Of a stretch of DNA of 11,529 nt, positions 1-5,677 are shown piece by piece. The stretch comes from an uncultured Rubellimicrobium sp. GTDB lineage: Bacteria; Pseudomonadota; Alphaproteobacteria; Rhodobacterales; Rhodobacteraceae. The first letter of the stretch is position 1. Each line of letters begins with the position of its first letter. The translations under genes and the position numbers were made by a program. Location of the stretch: assembly GCA_902805995.1 (NCBI GenBank), contig CADCUU010000416.1, forward strand, positions 1-11,529, given 5' to 3'. The notes beneath the pieces are model-generated. The model saw nothing but the letters and a program-made list of their open reading frames with translations, searched no databases and was not told the origin of the DNA.

Positions 1-90
1 GGCGTTACCCCTAGTGTTACCCCAGCCCCGCCAACTCAACATTGGCTGCGAAGCCGCCGCCTATGAATAGCTGCTATTGCCCGGAAACTC
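1..90. other. 3' flank of tRNA-Arg, short repeats, no confident gene
   Basis: These 90 bases lie just beyond the 3' end of the minus-strand tRNA-Arg. The 8-mer GTTACCCC occurs twice (4-11 and 16-23), separated by TAGT. An odd-centred palindrome, AATAGC-T-GCTATT, lies at 66-78, 12 bases from the tRNA end. Plus frame 1 is open from the window edge to a TGA at 64-66 and could be the last 21 codons of a truncated gene, but I recognise no family in it. tRNA 3' ends are common integrase targets, so an element beyond the left edge is possible; nothing here proves it. Confidence 0.3.
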
Positions 91-167
91 TGGCGCGCTG
101 GGGAGGATTCGAACCCCCGACCCCTTGATTCGTAGTCAAGTACTCTATCCAACTGAGCTACCAGCGC
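91..167 (-). tRNA. tRNA-Arg (anticodon ACG)
   Basis: The reverse complement folds as a 77-nt cloverleaf. The 7-bp acceptor stem pairs GCGCTGG with CCAGCGC, followed by discriminator G and a genomically encoded CCA (91-93). The D-arm region is TAGCTCAGTTGGATAGAG. The anticodon stem CTTGA/TCAAG holds the loop CTACGAA, giving anticodon ACG. The T-arm contains GGTTCGAATCC. The layout matches tRNA-Arg(ACG) of other bacteria, whose wobble A34 is converted to inosine by TadA to read CGU, CGC and CGA. The gene stands alone, downstream of the histidine kinase on the same strand, with its own promoter. Confidence 0.97.
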
Positions 168-183
168 GCGGCAGAGTGGTGGC

Positions 184-212
184 GGTGTAACTTCGGCCTC
201 CGGGGTTTGCAA
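184..212 (-). promoter_or_regulatory. Promoter of tRNA-Arg
   Basis: On the minus strand, TTGCAA (212-207) is followed after exactly 17 bases by TACACC (189-184). Transcription would start near 177, about 10 bases before the mature tRNA 5' end at 167. Position and spacing fit a housekeeping-sigma promoter driving the tRNA independently of the upstream kinase gene. The assignment rests on pattern only. Confidence 0.6.
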
Positions 213-266
213 GGCCCATTCGCGGCCCTCCGCAGTACCTGCCGCTTGGTCAGCCGCAGCCCACCC

Positions 267-1751
267 CTACTCCGCCGCTTCGGGTCCCTCCCGCCGCAGA
301 AGCATCGCGATCTCCGTCTCTGCGTCTGGATCGGCACGGTCGCGGTCCGGCAGGGGCCCAAGTGGGGCGAGCTGGGCGTTGGCCTTGGGTAGCCGGATCG
401 CGAATTCTGTGCCCTTGGCATCCGACCGGCGAAGCTCCAGCCGACCGCCATGACCGCGCACCAGTTCGGCGGCGATGGCGAGGCCCAGGCCCGTGCCGCC
501 CTTGGTGGCCCCGCCCTGGAAGGCCTGGAACAGATGCTCGCGCGCACGCGGGGGAAGGCCGGGCCCCGTATCCGTCACGAAGATCCACCACGCCTCGTCA
601 TCCTCCTCGGAGGAGAGCCCGATCTCCCCCGGCTTGCCGCTCGCGGTGAGGGCCTGGCGGGCGTTGCGGACGAGGTTCAGAAGCACGCGGTAGAGCTGCT
701 CCCCGTCGGCGCGGATGACCATGCCGGCGGGGATGTTCTCGGAAAAGGACAGGTCGGCCTCCCCGGCGGCCAGACGCTCTCCATCGATGACTTCGGCCAC
801 GACGGCGGCCAGGGGGACGCGCGACAGGCGGGGCGGAGGCTCCTCCACCCGCCCGAAAGCCAGGGTCGATTCGCAAAGGGAGATCGCGCGAGAGAGGGAG
901 GACACGATCTTGGGGCCCATGCGCCGAACATGGGGATCGTCGGACTCCTCCAGCCGGTCGGCGAAGAGCTGGGTAGAAGCGAGGATGTTGCGCAGGTCGT
1001 GGCTGATCTTGGCGACCGCGCTGCCCAACTGCGCGAGCCGTTCGCGCTGGCGCAGCGCCCCGGTGAGTTGCGTCTGCATAGCTTGGAGAGTGTCCTCGGC
1101 CTCCCGAAGCTCCGTGACGGAGGCGGAAGGCGTGATGATGCGCCGGGCGTCCTCGGGCGCGGCGGCGTAGGCGCGCATGTGCCCCACAACCCGGTCGATG
1201 GGCCGCAGCATCAGCACCCGCACGGCCCAGAAGAGCAGGCCCGCGGTAAGGATGGTCAGAACGGCCGACAGCGCCAGCACCCGCAGCCCGTCCTCGATCA
1301 TCGCGCGCCGGAGTGGCCCCTGGTCCAGCGTCACCTCGATCAGGAGGCCCCCTTCCTGCACAGGCTGGCCGATGACGCGGATGATCCGCTCCTCCGGATC
1401 GGCCAGGGTCGCAAGCGCGTCGCGGATCAGCGTTGGGGCCGAGGTGTCGCGCAGGTCGTAGGTGGCCGCGATGGGCTCGGGCAGGGGCGAGGAGAGCGCA
1501 AGCTGCCGCAGCTCGTCGCGCCGCAGCACCACGTTGTAGACGCCCGCATTGTCCAGCAGCTCCCGTTCGAGCGACTCGTCGAGCGAATCGTCCGCCAGAA
1601 GCGCGAGCGAAGCAATCTGCGCAGCTTCCAGCCGGAGCTCGAGGTAATCGAGCCGAGACCGCGCCACGGAAGGCACGAAGATCAGGACCTCCGCCAGTAG
1701 GACGAAGGCCGCCGTCAGGATCAGGAACCGCCCGGACAGGGAGTTCAGCAT
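267..1751 (-). CDS. Membrane-bound sensor histidine kinase, no adjacent response regulator
   Basis: Predicted 494-residue two-component sensor kinase of the inner membrane; its signal is unknown. A first membrane helix (about 8-29) and a second (about 155-180) enclose a periplasmic segment of about 125 residues. A HAMP-like linker (about 181-240) begins with the RPIDRVV motif common after the second helix. The H box is KISHDLRN, with H251 the likely phosphorylated residue. The HATPase_c domain has an N box (NLVRNARQAL, N363), a G1 box (DTGPGLP, 394-400) and a G2 box (GGTGLGLA, 418-425), so the catalytic residues look intact. The start at 1751 was chosen because the first helix begins just after it and GAGAGG lies 5 bases upstream; the frame stays open to 2147 but there runs antisense to rpmH. 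A TTGACA (1819-1814) upstream could be a -35 box, but its -10 is poor. No response regulator is visible nearby. Confidence 0.92.
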   Translation of the reverse strand: MLNSLSGRFLILTAAFVLLAEVLIFVPSVARSRLDYLELRLEAAQIASLALLADDSLDESLERELLDNAGVYNVVLRRDELRQLALSSPLPEPIAATYDLRDTSAPTLIRDALATLADPEERIIRVIGQPVQEGGLLIEVTLDQGPLRRAMIEDGLRVLALSAVLTILTAGLLFWAVRVLMLRPIDRVVGHMRAYAAAPEDARRIITPSASVTELREAEDTLQAMQTQLTGALRQRERLAQLGSAVAKISHDLRNILASTQLFADRLEESDDPHVRRMGPKIVSSLSRAISLCESTLAFGRVEEPPPRLSRVPLAAVVAEVIDGERLAAGEADLSFSENIPAGMVIRADGEQLYRVLLNLVRNARQALTASGKPGEIGLSSEEDDEAWWIFVTDTGPGLPPRAREHLFQAFQGGATKGGTGLGLAIAAELVRGHGGRLELRRSDAKGTEFAIRLPKANAQLAPLGPLPDRDRADPDAETEIAMLLRREGPEAAE

Positions 1752-1854
1752 GGCGCCCTCTCGGTCTTCGCCCTTATGTAAGGTTCGCTCGCGGAATCGT
1801 GTAGGCCTTGAGGTGTCAACCCCGCAAACGCCTCTTTGGGTCCCGGCTGCCGCG

Positions 1855-1883
1855 TTGACAGGGTGTCGCCCTGCCACTATGGG
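1855..1883 (+). promoter_or_regulatory. Promoter of the rpmH operon
   Basis: A consensus -35 TTGACA (1855-1860) is followed after 17 bases by TATGGG (1878-1883), which predicts a start near 1890 and a leader of about 55 bases before rpmH. A small inverted repeat, CAGGG-TGTCG-CCCTG (1859-1873), overlaps the -35 and the spacer and could be chance. A strong promoter is expected for a ribosomal protein gene. Confidence 0.55.
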
Positions 1884-1946
1884 ACGGGCTTCGGATATTG
1901 CGCGCGGGTCTCGGAGGCCCTGTCGCGCGCTACAGGAGTACGCGAC

Positions 1947-2081
1947 ATGAAACGCACCTTCCAACCCTCGAACCGCGTCCGCAAGGCCCGTCATGGCTTC
2001 CGTGCCCGTATGGCGACCAAGAACGGCCGCGCCATCCTGAACCGCCGCCGCGCCCAGGGCCGCAAGGTCCTTTCCGCCTGA
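1947..2081 (+). CDS. rpmH: 50S ribosomal protein L34
   Basis: 44-residue L34, the usual length. The sequence [18 protein letters not shown], followed by RMATKNGR and a basic C-terminal tail, is the textbook family pattern. L34 binds 23S rRNA in the large subunit. AGGAG (1934-1938) sits 8 bases before the ATG. The gene heads the conserved rpmH-rnpA-yidD cluster. Its TGA stop overlaps the most plausible, non-standard start of rnpA. No dnaA lies upstream, unlike the gammaproteobacterial and Gram-positive arrangement; a histidine kinase diverges there instead. Confidence 0.98.
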   Translation: MKRTFQPSNRVRKARHGFRARMATKNGRAILNRRRAQGRKVLSA

Positions 2082-2443
2082 GCCCGCAGCCGCAGATCCT
2101 GACGGAGCGCGCCGATTTCCTGCGCGCTGCCCAGGCTTTGCGCGCACCCACCACCGGCTTCACGCTCCAGGCCCGCGCCCGCCCCCAAGGGGAGGGACCG
2201 GGCCTTCGTGTTGGGTTCACCTGCTCCAAGAAGGTTGGCAACTCCGTTGCCCGCAACCGCGCCAAGCGCCGGCTGCGTGAGGCGGCGCGTGCCGTGCTGC
2301 CGGAGGATGGCCAGGACGGTTGGGACTATGTCCTGATCGGCCGGCCCGAGGTCACGGCCGCCCTGCCCTTCGACCAGCTCCTGTCGGATCTGAGGGCGGC
2401 GCTGGCGCGGGTGCATGCCAAACATCAGGCGGCGGCGAGATGA
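2078..2443 (+). CDS. rnpA: Ribonuclease P protein component (start uncertain)
   Basis: Protein subunit of RNase P, which binds the catalytic RNA and helps it remove 5' leaders from tRNA precursors. The frame shows the conserved N-terminal RADFLRA, the central [11 protein letters not shown] and the RNR signature ([11 protein letters not shown]). There is no ATG, GTG or TTG between a TTG at 1898, upstream of rpmH, and a TTG at 2138, which would remove RADFLRA. I place the start at CTG 2078, which overlaps the rpmH stop. AAGG (2064-2067) lies 10 bases upstream, and this start gives 121 residues with the conserved Phe at position 14, as in typical homologues. Alternatives are CTG 2099 (114 residues) or a long N-terminal extension from TTG 1898 spanning rpmH out of frame, as known in Thermus. 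The stop overlaps the yidD start (ATGA). Identity is secure; the start is not. Confidence 0.9.
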   Translation: MSPQPQILTERADFLRAAQALRAPTTGFTLQARARPQGEGPGLRVGFTCSKKVGNSVARNRAKRRLREAARAVLPEDGQDGWDYVLIGRPEVTAALPFDQLLSDLRAALARVHAKHQAAAR

Positions 2444-2661
2444 CGCCCGCGGCCTGGGCCCTGTCCCTTCCGGTGCGGGCTTACCGGCTGCTCCTGTCGC
2501 CATGGGTTGGCCATGGCTGCCGCTACGATCCCACCTGCTCGGCCTACGCACTTGAGGCGCTGCGCCGCCATGGCGCGCTCAGGGGTGGCTGGCTGACGCT
2601 GCGTCGTATCGGCCGCTGCAATCCCTGGGGCGGCTTCGGCGTGGACGACGTGCCGGAGTGA
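2440..2661 (+). CDS. yidD: Membrane protein insertion efficiency factor YidD
   Basis: 73-residue YidD (UPF0161, formerly DUF37) protein. The family motif CRYDPTCSAYALEAL starts at residue 27, followed by RCNPWGGFGVDDVP, a variant of the usual CNPWGGxGxDPVP with Asp in place of the first Pro. Conserved cysteines are C27, C33 and C60. YidD is a small protein at the inner face of the inner membrane that assists YidC-dependent insertion in E. coli. The N-terminal segment (about 5-22) could form an amphipathic helix. The ATG overlaps the rnpA stop by 4 bases, indicating translational coupling. Here yidC does not follow directly. Confidence 0.95.
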   Translation: MTPAAWALSLPVRAYRLLLSPWVGHGCRYDPTCSAYALEALRRHGALRGGWLTLRRIGRCNPWGGFGVDDVPE

Positions 2662-2669
2662 CGCCCGGC

Positions 2670-2757
2670 CGGCCCCTCACGGGGGCCGCGCTGCTCCGTG
2701 CGGATAACGGACTGCTTCGATTCAGACCTTGGTAGGCCGGACGGCCCTGCCCTCTTT
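2670..2757 (+). terminator. Candidate terminator region after yidD
   Basis: Two GC-rich hairpins follow yidD. The first (2670-2688) has a 7-bp stem, CGGCCCC/GGGGCCG, with a 5-base loop and no T tract. The second (2731-2751) pairs GGTAGGCC with GGCCCTGCC, with one bulge and a GGAC loop, and is followed by CTCTTT. The second looks more like a weak intrinsic terminator for the rpmH-rnpA-yidD transcript. The short T run keeps confidence low. Confidence 0.35.
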
Positions 2758-2783
2758 GCGTCAGCCCTCGACTCTGGCATAGC
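2756..2783 (+). promoter_or_regulatory. Candidate promoter of ttcA, possibly leaderless
   Basis: TTGCGT (2756-2761), a 16-base spacer and CATAGC (2778-2783) would place the transcription start at about 2790, the A of the ttcA ATG. The bases before the ATG (GCCGCCCC) contain no Shine-Dalgarno sequence, which fits a leaderless mRNA. A similar TTGCCC-N17-CATAGC pair occurs before yidC. Pattern-based only. Confidence 0.4.
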
Positions 2784-2789
2784 CGCCCC

Positions 2790-3680
2790 ATGCTCGACGA
2801 CGTTCAGGACACCCCCGACGACATCCACCCGCTCTTCTTCGGCGCGCCGAAGTCGACCGAGTTCCGCAAGCTGCGCAAGCGCCTCGTCCAAGACGTCCGC
2901 GAGGCCATCGACCAGTTCGGCATGATCACGCCCGGCGCGCGCTGGCTCGTGTGCCTGTCGGGCGGTAAGGACTCCTACACGCTGCTCGCGATCCTGCATG
3001 AACTGAAGTGGCGCGGACTCCTCCCGGTGGATCTGCTGGCCTGCAACCTCGACCAGGGTCAGCCGGGCTTTCCCGCGACCGTCCTCCCCGAGTTCCTGGA
3101 GAAGATGGGCGTCCCCCATCGGATCGAATACCAGGACACCTATACGGTCGTGACCTCCAAGATTCCCGAGGGGAAGACCTACTGTTCCCTCTGCTCGCGT
3201 CTGCGGCGGGGCAACCTGTACCGCATCGCCCGCGAGGAAGGCTGCCAGGCGGTCGTGCTGGGCCATCACCGCGACGACATCCTGGAGACGTTCTTCCTGA
3301 ACCTGTTCCATGGCGGGCGCCTTGCCACGATGCCGCCCAAGCTCCTCAACGAGGATGGCGACCTCTTGGTGCTCCGCCCCCTCGCCCATGCAGCCGAGGC
3401 CGATTGCGAGCGTTTCGCCAGGGGCATGAACTATCCGATCATTCCCTGCGATCTGTGCGGCAGCCAGGAAGGGCTCCAGCGCATGCAGATCAAGGCGATG
3501 CTGGACGAGTGGGAGCGCAAGGTCCCCGGACGGCGGCAGAAGATGTTCCGGGCGCTGACGCAGGTGCGGCCGTCGCATCTGCTCGACCCTGACCTTTTCG
3601 ACTTTGCGAGCCTTTCGATCGGAGAGGCGAAGAGCCGGGACGCCGACGGCGGGCCATCGCCGATTCCCTCGCTGCGTTAA
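2790..3680 (+). CDS. ttcA: tRNA 2-thiocytidine(32) synthetase TtcA
   Basis: 296-residue iron-sulfur thiolase that makes 2-thiocytidine at position 32 of certain tRNAs, using ATP to activate the base. The PP-loop ATP-binding motif SGGKDS is at 57-62. The CxxC pair (YCSLC, C132 and C135) and the later PCDLCGSQE (C220, with C223) match the cysteines that hold the [4Fe-4S] cluster in Ttc[18 protein letters not shown] (from residue 157) and RPLAH are further family signatures. In E. coli the substrates include some arginine tRNAs such as tRNA-Arg(ACG), the species encoded at the left of this window; that link is suggestive only. The start follows from the N-terminal family pattern and lacks a clear ribosome binding site. 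The last 20 residues, Gly/Pro/Ser-rich, are probably disordered. Confidence 0.95.
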   Translation: MLDDVQDTPDDIHPLFFGAPKSTEFRKLRKRLVQDVREAIDQFGMITPGARWLVCLSGGKDSYTLLAILHELKWRGLLPVDLLACNLDQGQPGFPATVLPEFLEKMGVPHRIEYQDTYTVVTSKIPEGKTYCSLCSRLRRGNLYRIAREEGCQAVVLGHHRDDILETFFLNLFHGGRLATMPPKLLNEDGDLLVLRPLAHAAEADCERFARGMNYPIIPCDLCGSQEGLQRMQIKAMLDEWERKVPGRRQKMFRALTQVRPSHLLDPDLFDFASLSIGEAKSRDADGGPSPIPSLR

Positions 3681-3713
3681 CCTCTAGGTCACCTTCTCGC
3701 GTGTAGGTTGCGA

Positions 3714-3740
3714 CTCGGGCCGTGTCATATGCGGCCCGAG
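3714..3740. promoter_or_regulatory. Perfect 9-bp dyad upstream of the EAL gene
   Basis: CTCGGGCCG (3714-3722) and CGGCCCGAG (3732-3740) form a perfect inverted repeat around the 9-base loop TGTCATATG. It lies between ttcA and the phosphodiesterase gene, 21 bases before the chosen ATG. It could be an operator, a hairpin in the 5' leader or the end of the ttcA transcript. There is no T run, so a standard intrinsic terminator is unlikely. Confidence 0.35.
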
Positions 3741-3761
3741 GTCCTAGCGAGAGAAGTCCCC

Positions 3762-5294
3762 ATGCCCGACGACGCCCGGCAGGCTTATCTGCTTCACGGA
3801 CGGCAGGGGTATTTCCTGGCCGTTGTCCCGGCGCTGGCCGCCCTCGCGATGGCCTTGGAGGGGGCGTTGGGCCTTCTCTCCTTTGCGCTGTCGTTTCCCG
3901 CCGCAGTGGCATTCTGCAGGGCCTTGGGACGGCGGCCCGCCTCCGGCATCAGGTCGGGCGCCGATGACGACCCACCCGCGCCTGCCCAGCGCTCGGATCT
4001 CGTCAAGGCTCTCGACCATGCCCTGCTGTCCGCCCCCTGCATCGGGCGCGAGGCCGCGGCCCTCGCCATTGAGATCGATGACCTGTCCCGGCTGATGAGG
4101 CGGCTTGGCGCGACGCAACTGGACGAGTTTTGCGGGGCCATTACGGACCGGCTCGCGGGGGCGCTGCGTGAGGAGGACGTCACACTTTGGCTCGGGGGGG
4201 TGAGCTTCGCGGCGGTGCTTGCGCCGGGGCGCAGGCTTGATGCCATGACCGCGCTCCGGCTGGCCGGACGGGTCCAGAGGATGCTGTCGCAGCCACTTCC
4301 TCTCGGCACCACCGTGCTGCATCCAACCGTGTCGGTGGGTCTGGCGCTGTCTTCGCGCCTCCCGGCTCCGACGGCGGAGGGATTGCTCCGGGCCGCGTCC
4401 TTGGCCGCGGCCGAGGCGCGGCGGCACGGGCCCTCCGCGATCCAAATCTATTCGGAGGAGCTTCGGACCCAGGCCGAGTCCCGCGGCGGCCTGTCCGCCG
4501 AAGCGGCCGACGCCTTGGAGAGCGGAGCCGTGCAGGCCTTCTTTCAGCCGCAGGTCTGCGCCCGCACCGGGGAACTGACGGGTCTGGAGGCGCTCGCCCG
4601 CTGGCGCCATCCCGTCCGAGGGCTCATTCCTCCGGCAGAGTTCCTCCCGCTCCTTGAAGATGCGGGCCTCATGCGACGCCTGGGTGAGGTCATGCTGCGC
4701 GACGCCTTGCGCGCCCTTCACGACTGGCAGGCGTTGGGGCTCCGGGTGCCCCGCGTCGGCATCAACCTGTCCGGGCCGGAACTTCGCGATCCCCATCTCC
4801 TAGACCGCGTGACTTGGGAACTTGATCGCTTCGATCTTGCCCCCGACCGTCTGGTCGTGGAGGTCCTAGAAACCGTCGTAGCCGCGCCGGGCGAGGATGC
4901 AGTGATCCGCAACCTGTCGGGGCTTGCGCAGATGGGCTGCGGCCTCGACCTCGATGATTTTGGAACGGGCCATGCGTCGATCACCTGCATCCGCCGCTTT
5001 TCCATCGATCGCATCAAGATCGACCGCAGCTTCGTGACCGGCCTCGATACGGATCCGGAGCAGCAGCGCATGCTGGCGGCAATCCTGACGATGGCCGACC
5101 GGCTGGGCCTCGCCACGCTGGCCGAAGGTGTGGAATCCGCTGCGGAGCGAAACATCCTGGCGCAACTCGGCTGCGAGCATGTCCAGGGATTCGGCATTGC
5201 CCGCCCCATGCCGTTCGAGGAGGTGGCGCCCTGGATTCGGGCTCGGGGGGCCCGCGATGCCGCCTTGTTTGCGCGCCAGCTTCGGGCCATCTGA
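3762..5294 (+). CDS. Membrane-anchored degenerate-GGDEF/EAL c-di-GMP phosphodiesterase
   Basis: 510 residues. Two hydrophobic stretches (about 17-36 and 37-54) probably form an N-terminal membrane hairpin. A GGDEF-like domain (about 75-235) follows; its signature is LGGVSF (144-149) in place of GGDEF, so it should not make c-di-GMP, but it may bind GTP or dimerise. The EAL domain (about 245-500) keeps the expected catalytic set: FQPQ, E276 in EALARWRHP, N335 in INLSG, E367, D398 and D399 in DDFGTG, K419 in KIDRSF, E455 in AEGVES and Q475 in HVQGF. It is therefore predicted to hydrolyse c-di-GMP to pGpG. ATG 3762 was chosen because GAGAGAAG lies 5 bases upstream and the product begins just before the membrane region; in-frame TTG 3708 and ATG 3729 would add 18 or 11 residues. 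The trigger and the process controlled cannot be read from the sequence. Confidence 0.93.
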   Translation: MPDDARQAYLLHGRQGYFLAVVPALAALAMALEGALGLLSFALSFPAAVAFCRALGRRPASGIRSGADDDPPAPAQRSDLVKALDHALLSAPCIGREAAALAIEIDDLSRLMRRLGATQLDEFCGAITDRLAGALREEDVTLWLGGVSFAAVLAPGRRLDAMTALRLAGRVQRMLSQPLPLGTTVLHPTVSVGLALSSRLPAPTAEGLLRAASLAAAEARRHGPSAIQIYSEELRTQAESRGGLSAEAADALESGAVQAFFQPQVCARTGELTGLEALARWRHPVRGLIPPAEFLPLLEDAGLMRRLGEVMLRDALRALHDWQALGLRVPRVGINLSGPELRDPHLLDRVTWELDRFDLAPDRLVVEVLETVVAAPGEDAVIRNLSGLAQMGCGLDLDDFGTGHASITCIRRFSIDRIKIDRSFVTGLDTDPEQQRMLAAILTMADRLGLATLAEGVESAAERNILAQLGCEHVQGFGIARPMPFEEVAPWIRARGARDAALFARQLRAI

Positions 5295-5430
5295 TCTGGG
5301 CGGGGAAAGCCTGTCGGGAGGCTATGGGCGGCGCACCGGGACACCGGCAGACGACTCCTGCCCCACGCTGTCCCGCATATACGGACAGCTCAACCAGTGC
5401 AGGCTTTGGCTCATCCCGCCTCGGCCTGTC

Positions 5431-5459
5431 TTGCCCGGACCGAACCTGAGCGCCATAGC
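5431..5459 (+). promoter_or_regulatory. Candidate distal promoter upstream of yidC
   Basis: TTGCCC (5431-5436) and CATAGC (5454-5459) are separated by 17 bases. Transcription would begin near 5466, giving yidC a leader of about 210 bases containing two hairpins and a possible short reading frame. The same -10 sequence, CATAGC, is seen before ttcA. Confidence 0.4.
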
Positions 5460-5491
5460 ACCTGAACATCGACGGGCCACGCCGTTACGCC

Positions 5492-5519
5492 GACACCGTC
5501 CCTGTCACGGGAAGGTGTC
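5492..5519 (+). other. Strong hairpin in the yidC leader
   Basis: GACACC (5492-5497) pairs with GGTGTC (5514-5519), and inside it TCCC (5499-5502) pairs with GGGA (5509-5512). This gives ten base pairs with one G-A mismatch and the loop TGTCAC. The 3' arm includes GGGAAGG, the only Shine-Dalgarno-like sequence for the ATG at 5520, so folding would hide it. Confidence 0.5.
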
Positions 5520-5549
5520 ATGAAGCGCCCCCGTCAGGGCATGGCTTCA

Positions 5550-5573
5550 CCCCTGCGGCCTTGCCGCGCGGGG
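5550..5573 (+). terminator. Candidate hairpin terminator or leader structure
   Basis: CCCCTGCGGC (5550-5559) pairs with GCCGCG-C-GGGG (5563-5573), with one bulged C and a 3-base loop. It lies immediately before the TTGACC box of the proximal yidC promoter. AAAA rather than a T run follows, so it may be a leader structure, or part of a small RNA, rather than a classical terminator. Confidence 0.3.
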
Positions 5574-5581
5574 AAAAGCGC

Positions 5582-5610
5582 TTGACCTTTGGCCCGCTCG
5601 GGTCTTGAAG
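5582..5610 (+). promoter_or_regulatory. Candidate proximal promoter of the yidC operon
   Basis: TTGACC (5582-5587) is followed after 17 bases by TTGAAG (5605-5610). The -35 is good and the -10 is weak. It would start transcription near 5617, about 60 bases before the yidC ATG. Confidence 0.35.
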
Positions 5611-5677
5611 CGCCCAGATGTCTCGCGACGGGTCCTCCGGCAGCGGGACTATTGGTATTCGCGGCGGGGAGCCGACA

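Larger units (their letters stand above)
5295..5677 (+). other. 383-base gap before yidC with hairpins and promoters
   Basis: No confident gene. In order it holds: an inverted repeat GCTGTCC/GGACAGC (5367-5389) with a 9-base loop, possibly ending the EAL transcript; a candidate promoter at 5431-5459; a strong hairpin at 5492-5519; a possible 21-codon reading frame at 5520-5585 (MKRPRQGMASPL...), unsupported by homology; a second hairpin at 5550-5573; and a second candidate promoter at 5582-5610. The 10-mer TGAAGCGCCC occurs twice (5521-5530 and 5606-5615). The region reads as a structured yidC leader, or as a small RNA gene plus a yidC promoter. Confidence 0.4.

Noticed and set aside
1752..1946. 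Chromosome origin near rpmH
   Set aside because: rpmH neighbours oriC in some bacteria, but I see no DnaA-box cluster, AT-rich unwinding element or dnaA gene here.
1752..2147. Upstream extension of the histidine kinase frame
   Set aside because: The frame stays open but runs antisense through rpmH. The membrane helix and ribosome binding site place the start at 1751.
5521..5615. 10-base direct repeat TGAAGCGCCC as a regulator site
   Set aside because: Two copies 85 bases apart with no shared flanks or symmetry could easily arise by chance in GC-rich DNA.
5618..5677. Earlier ATG for yidC giving 20 more residues
   Set aside because: There is no good ribosome binding site, the start lies at the predicted transcription start, and family members begin at MDDQNKN.
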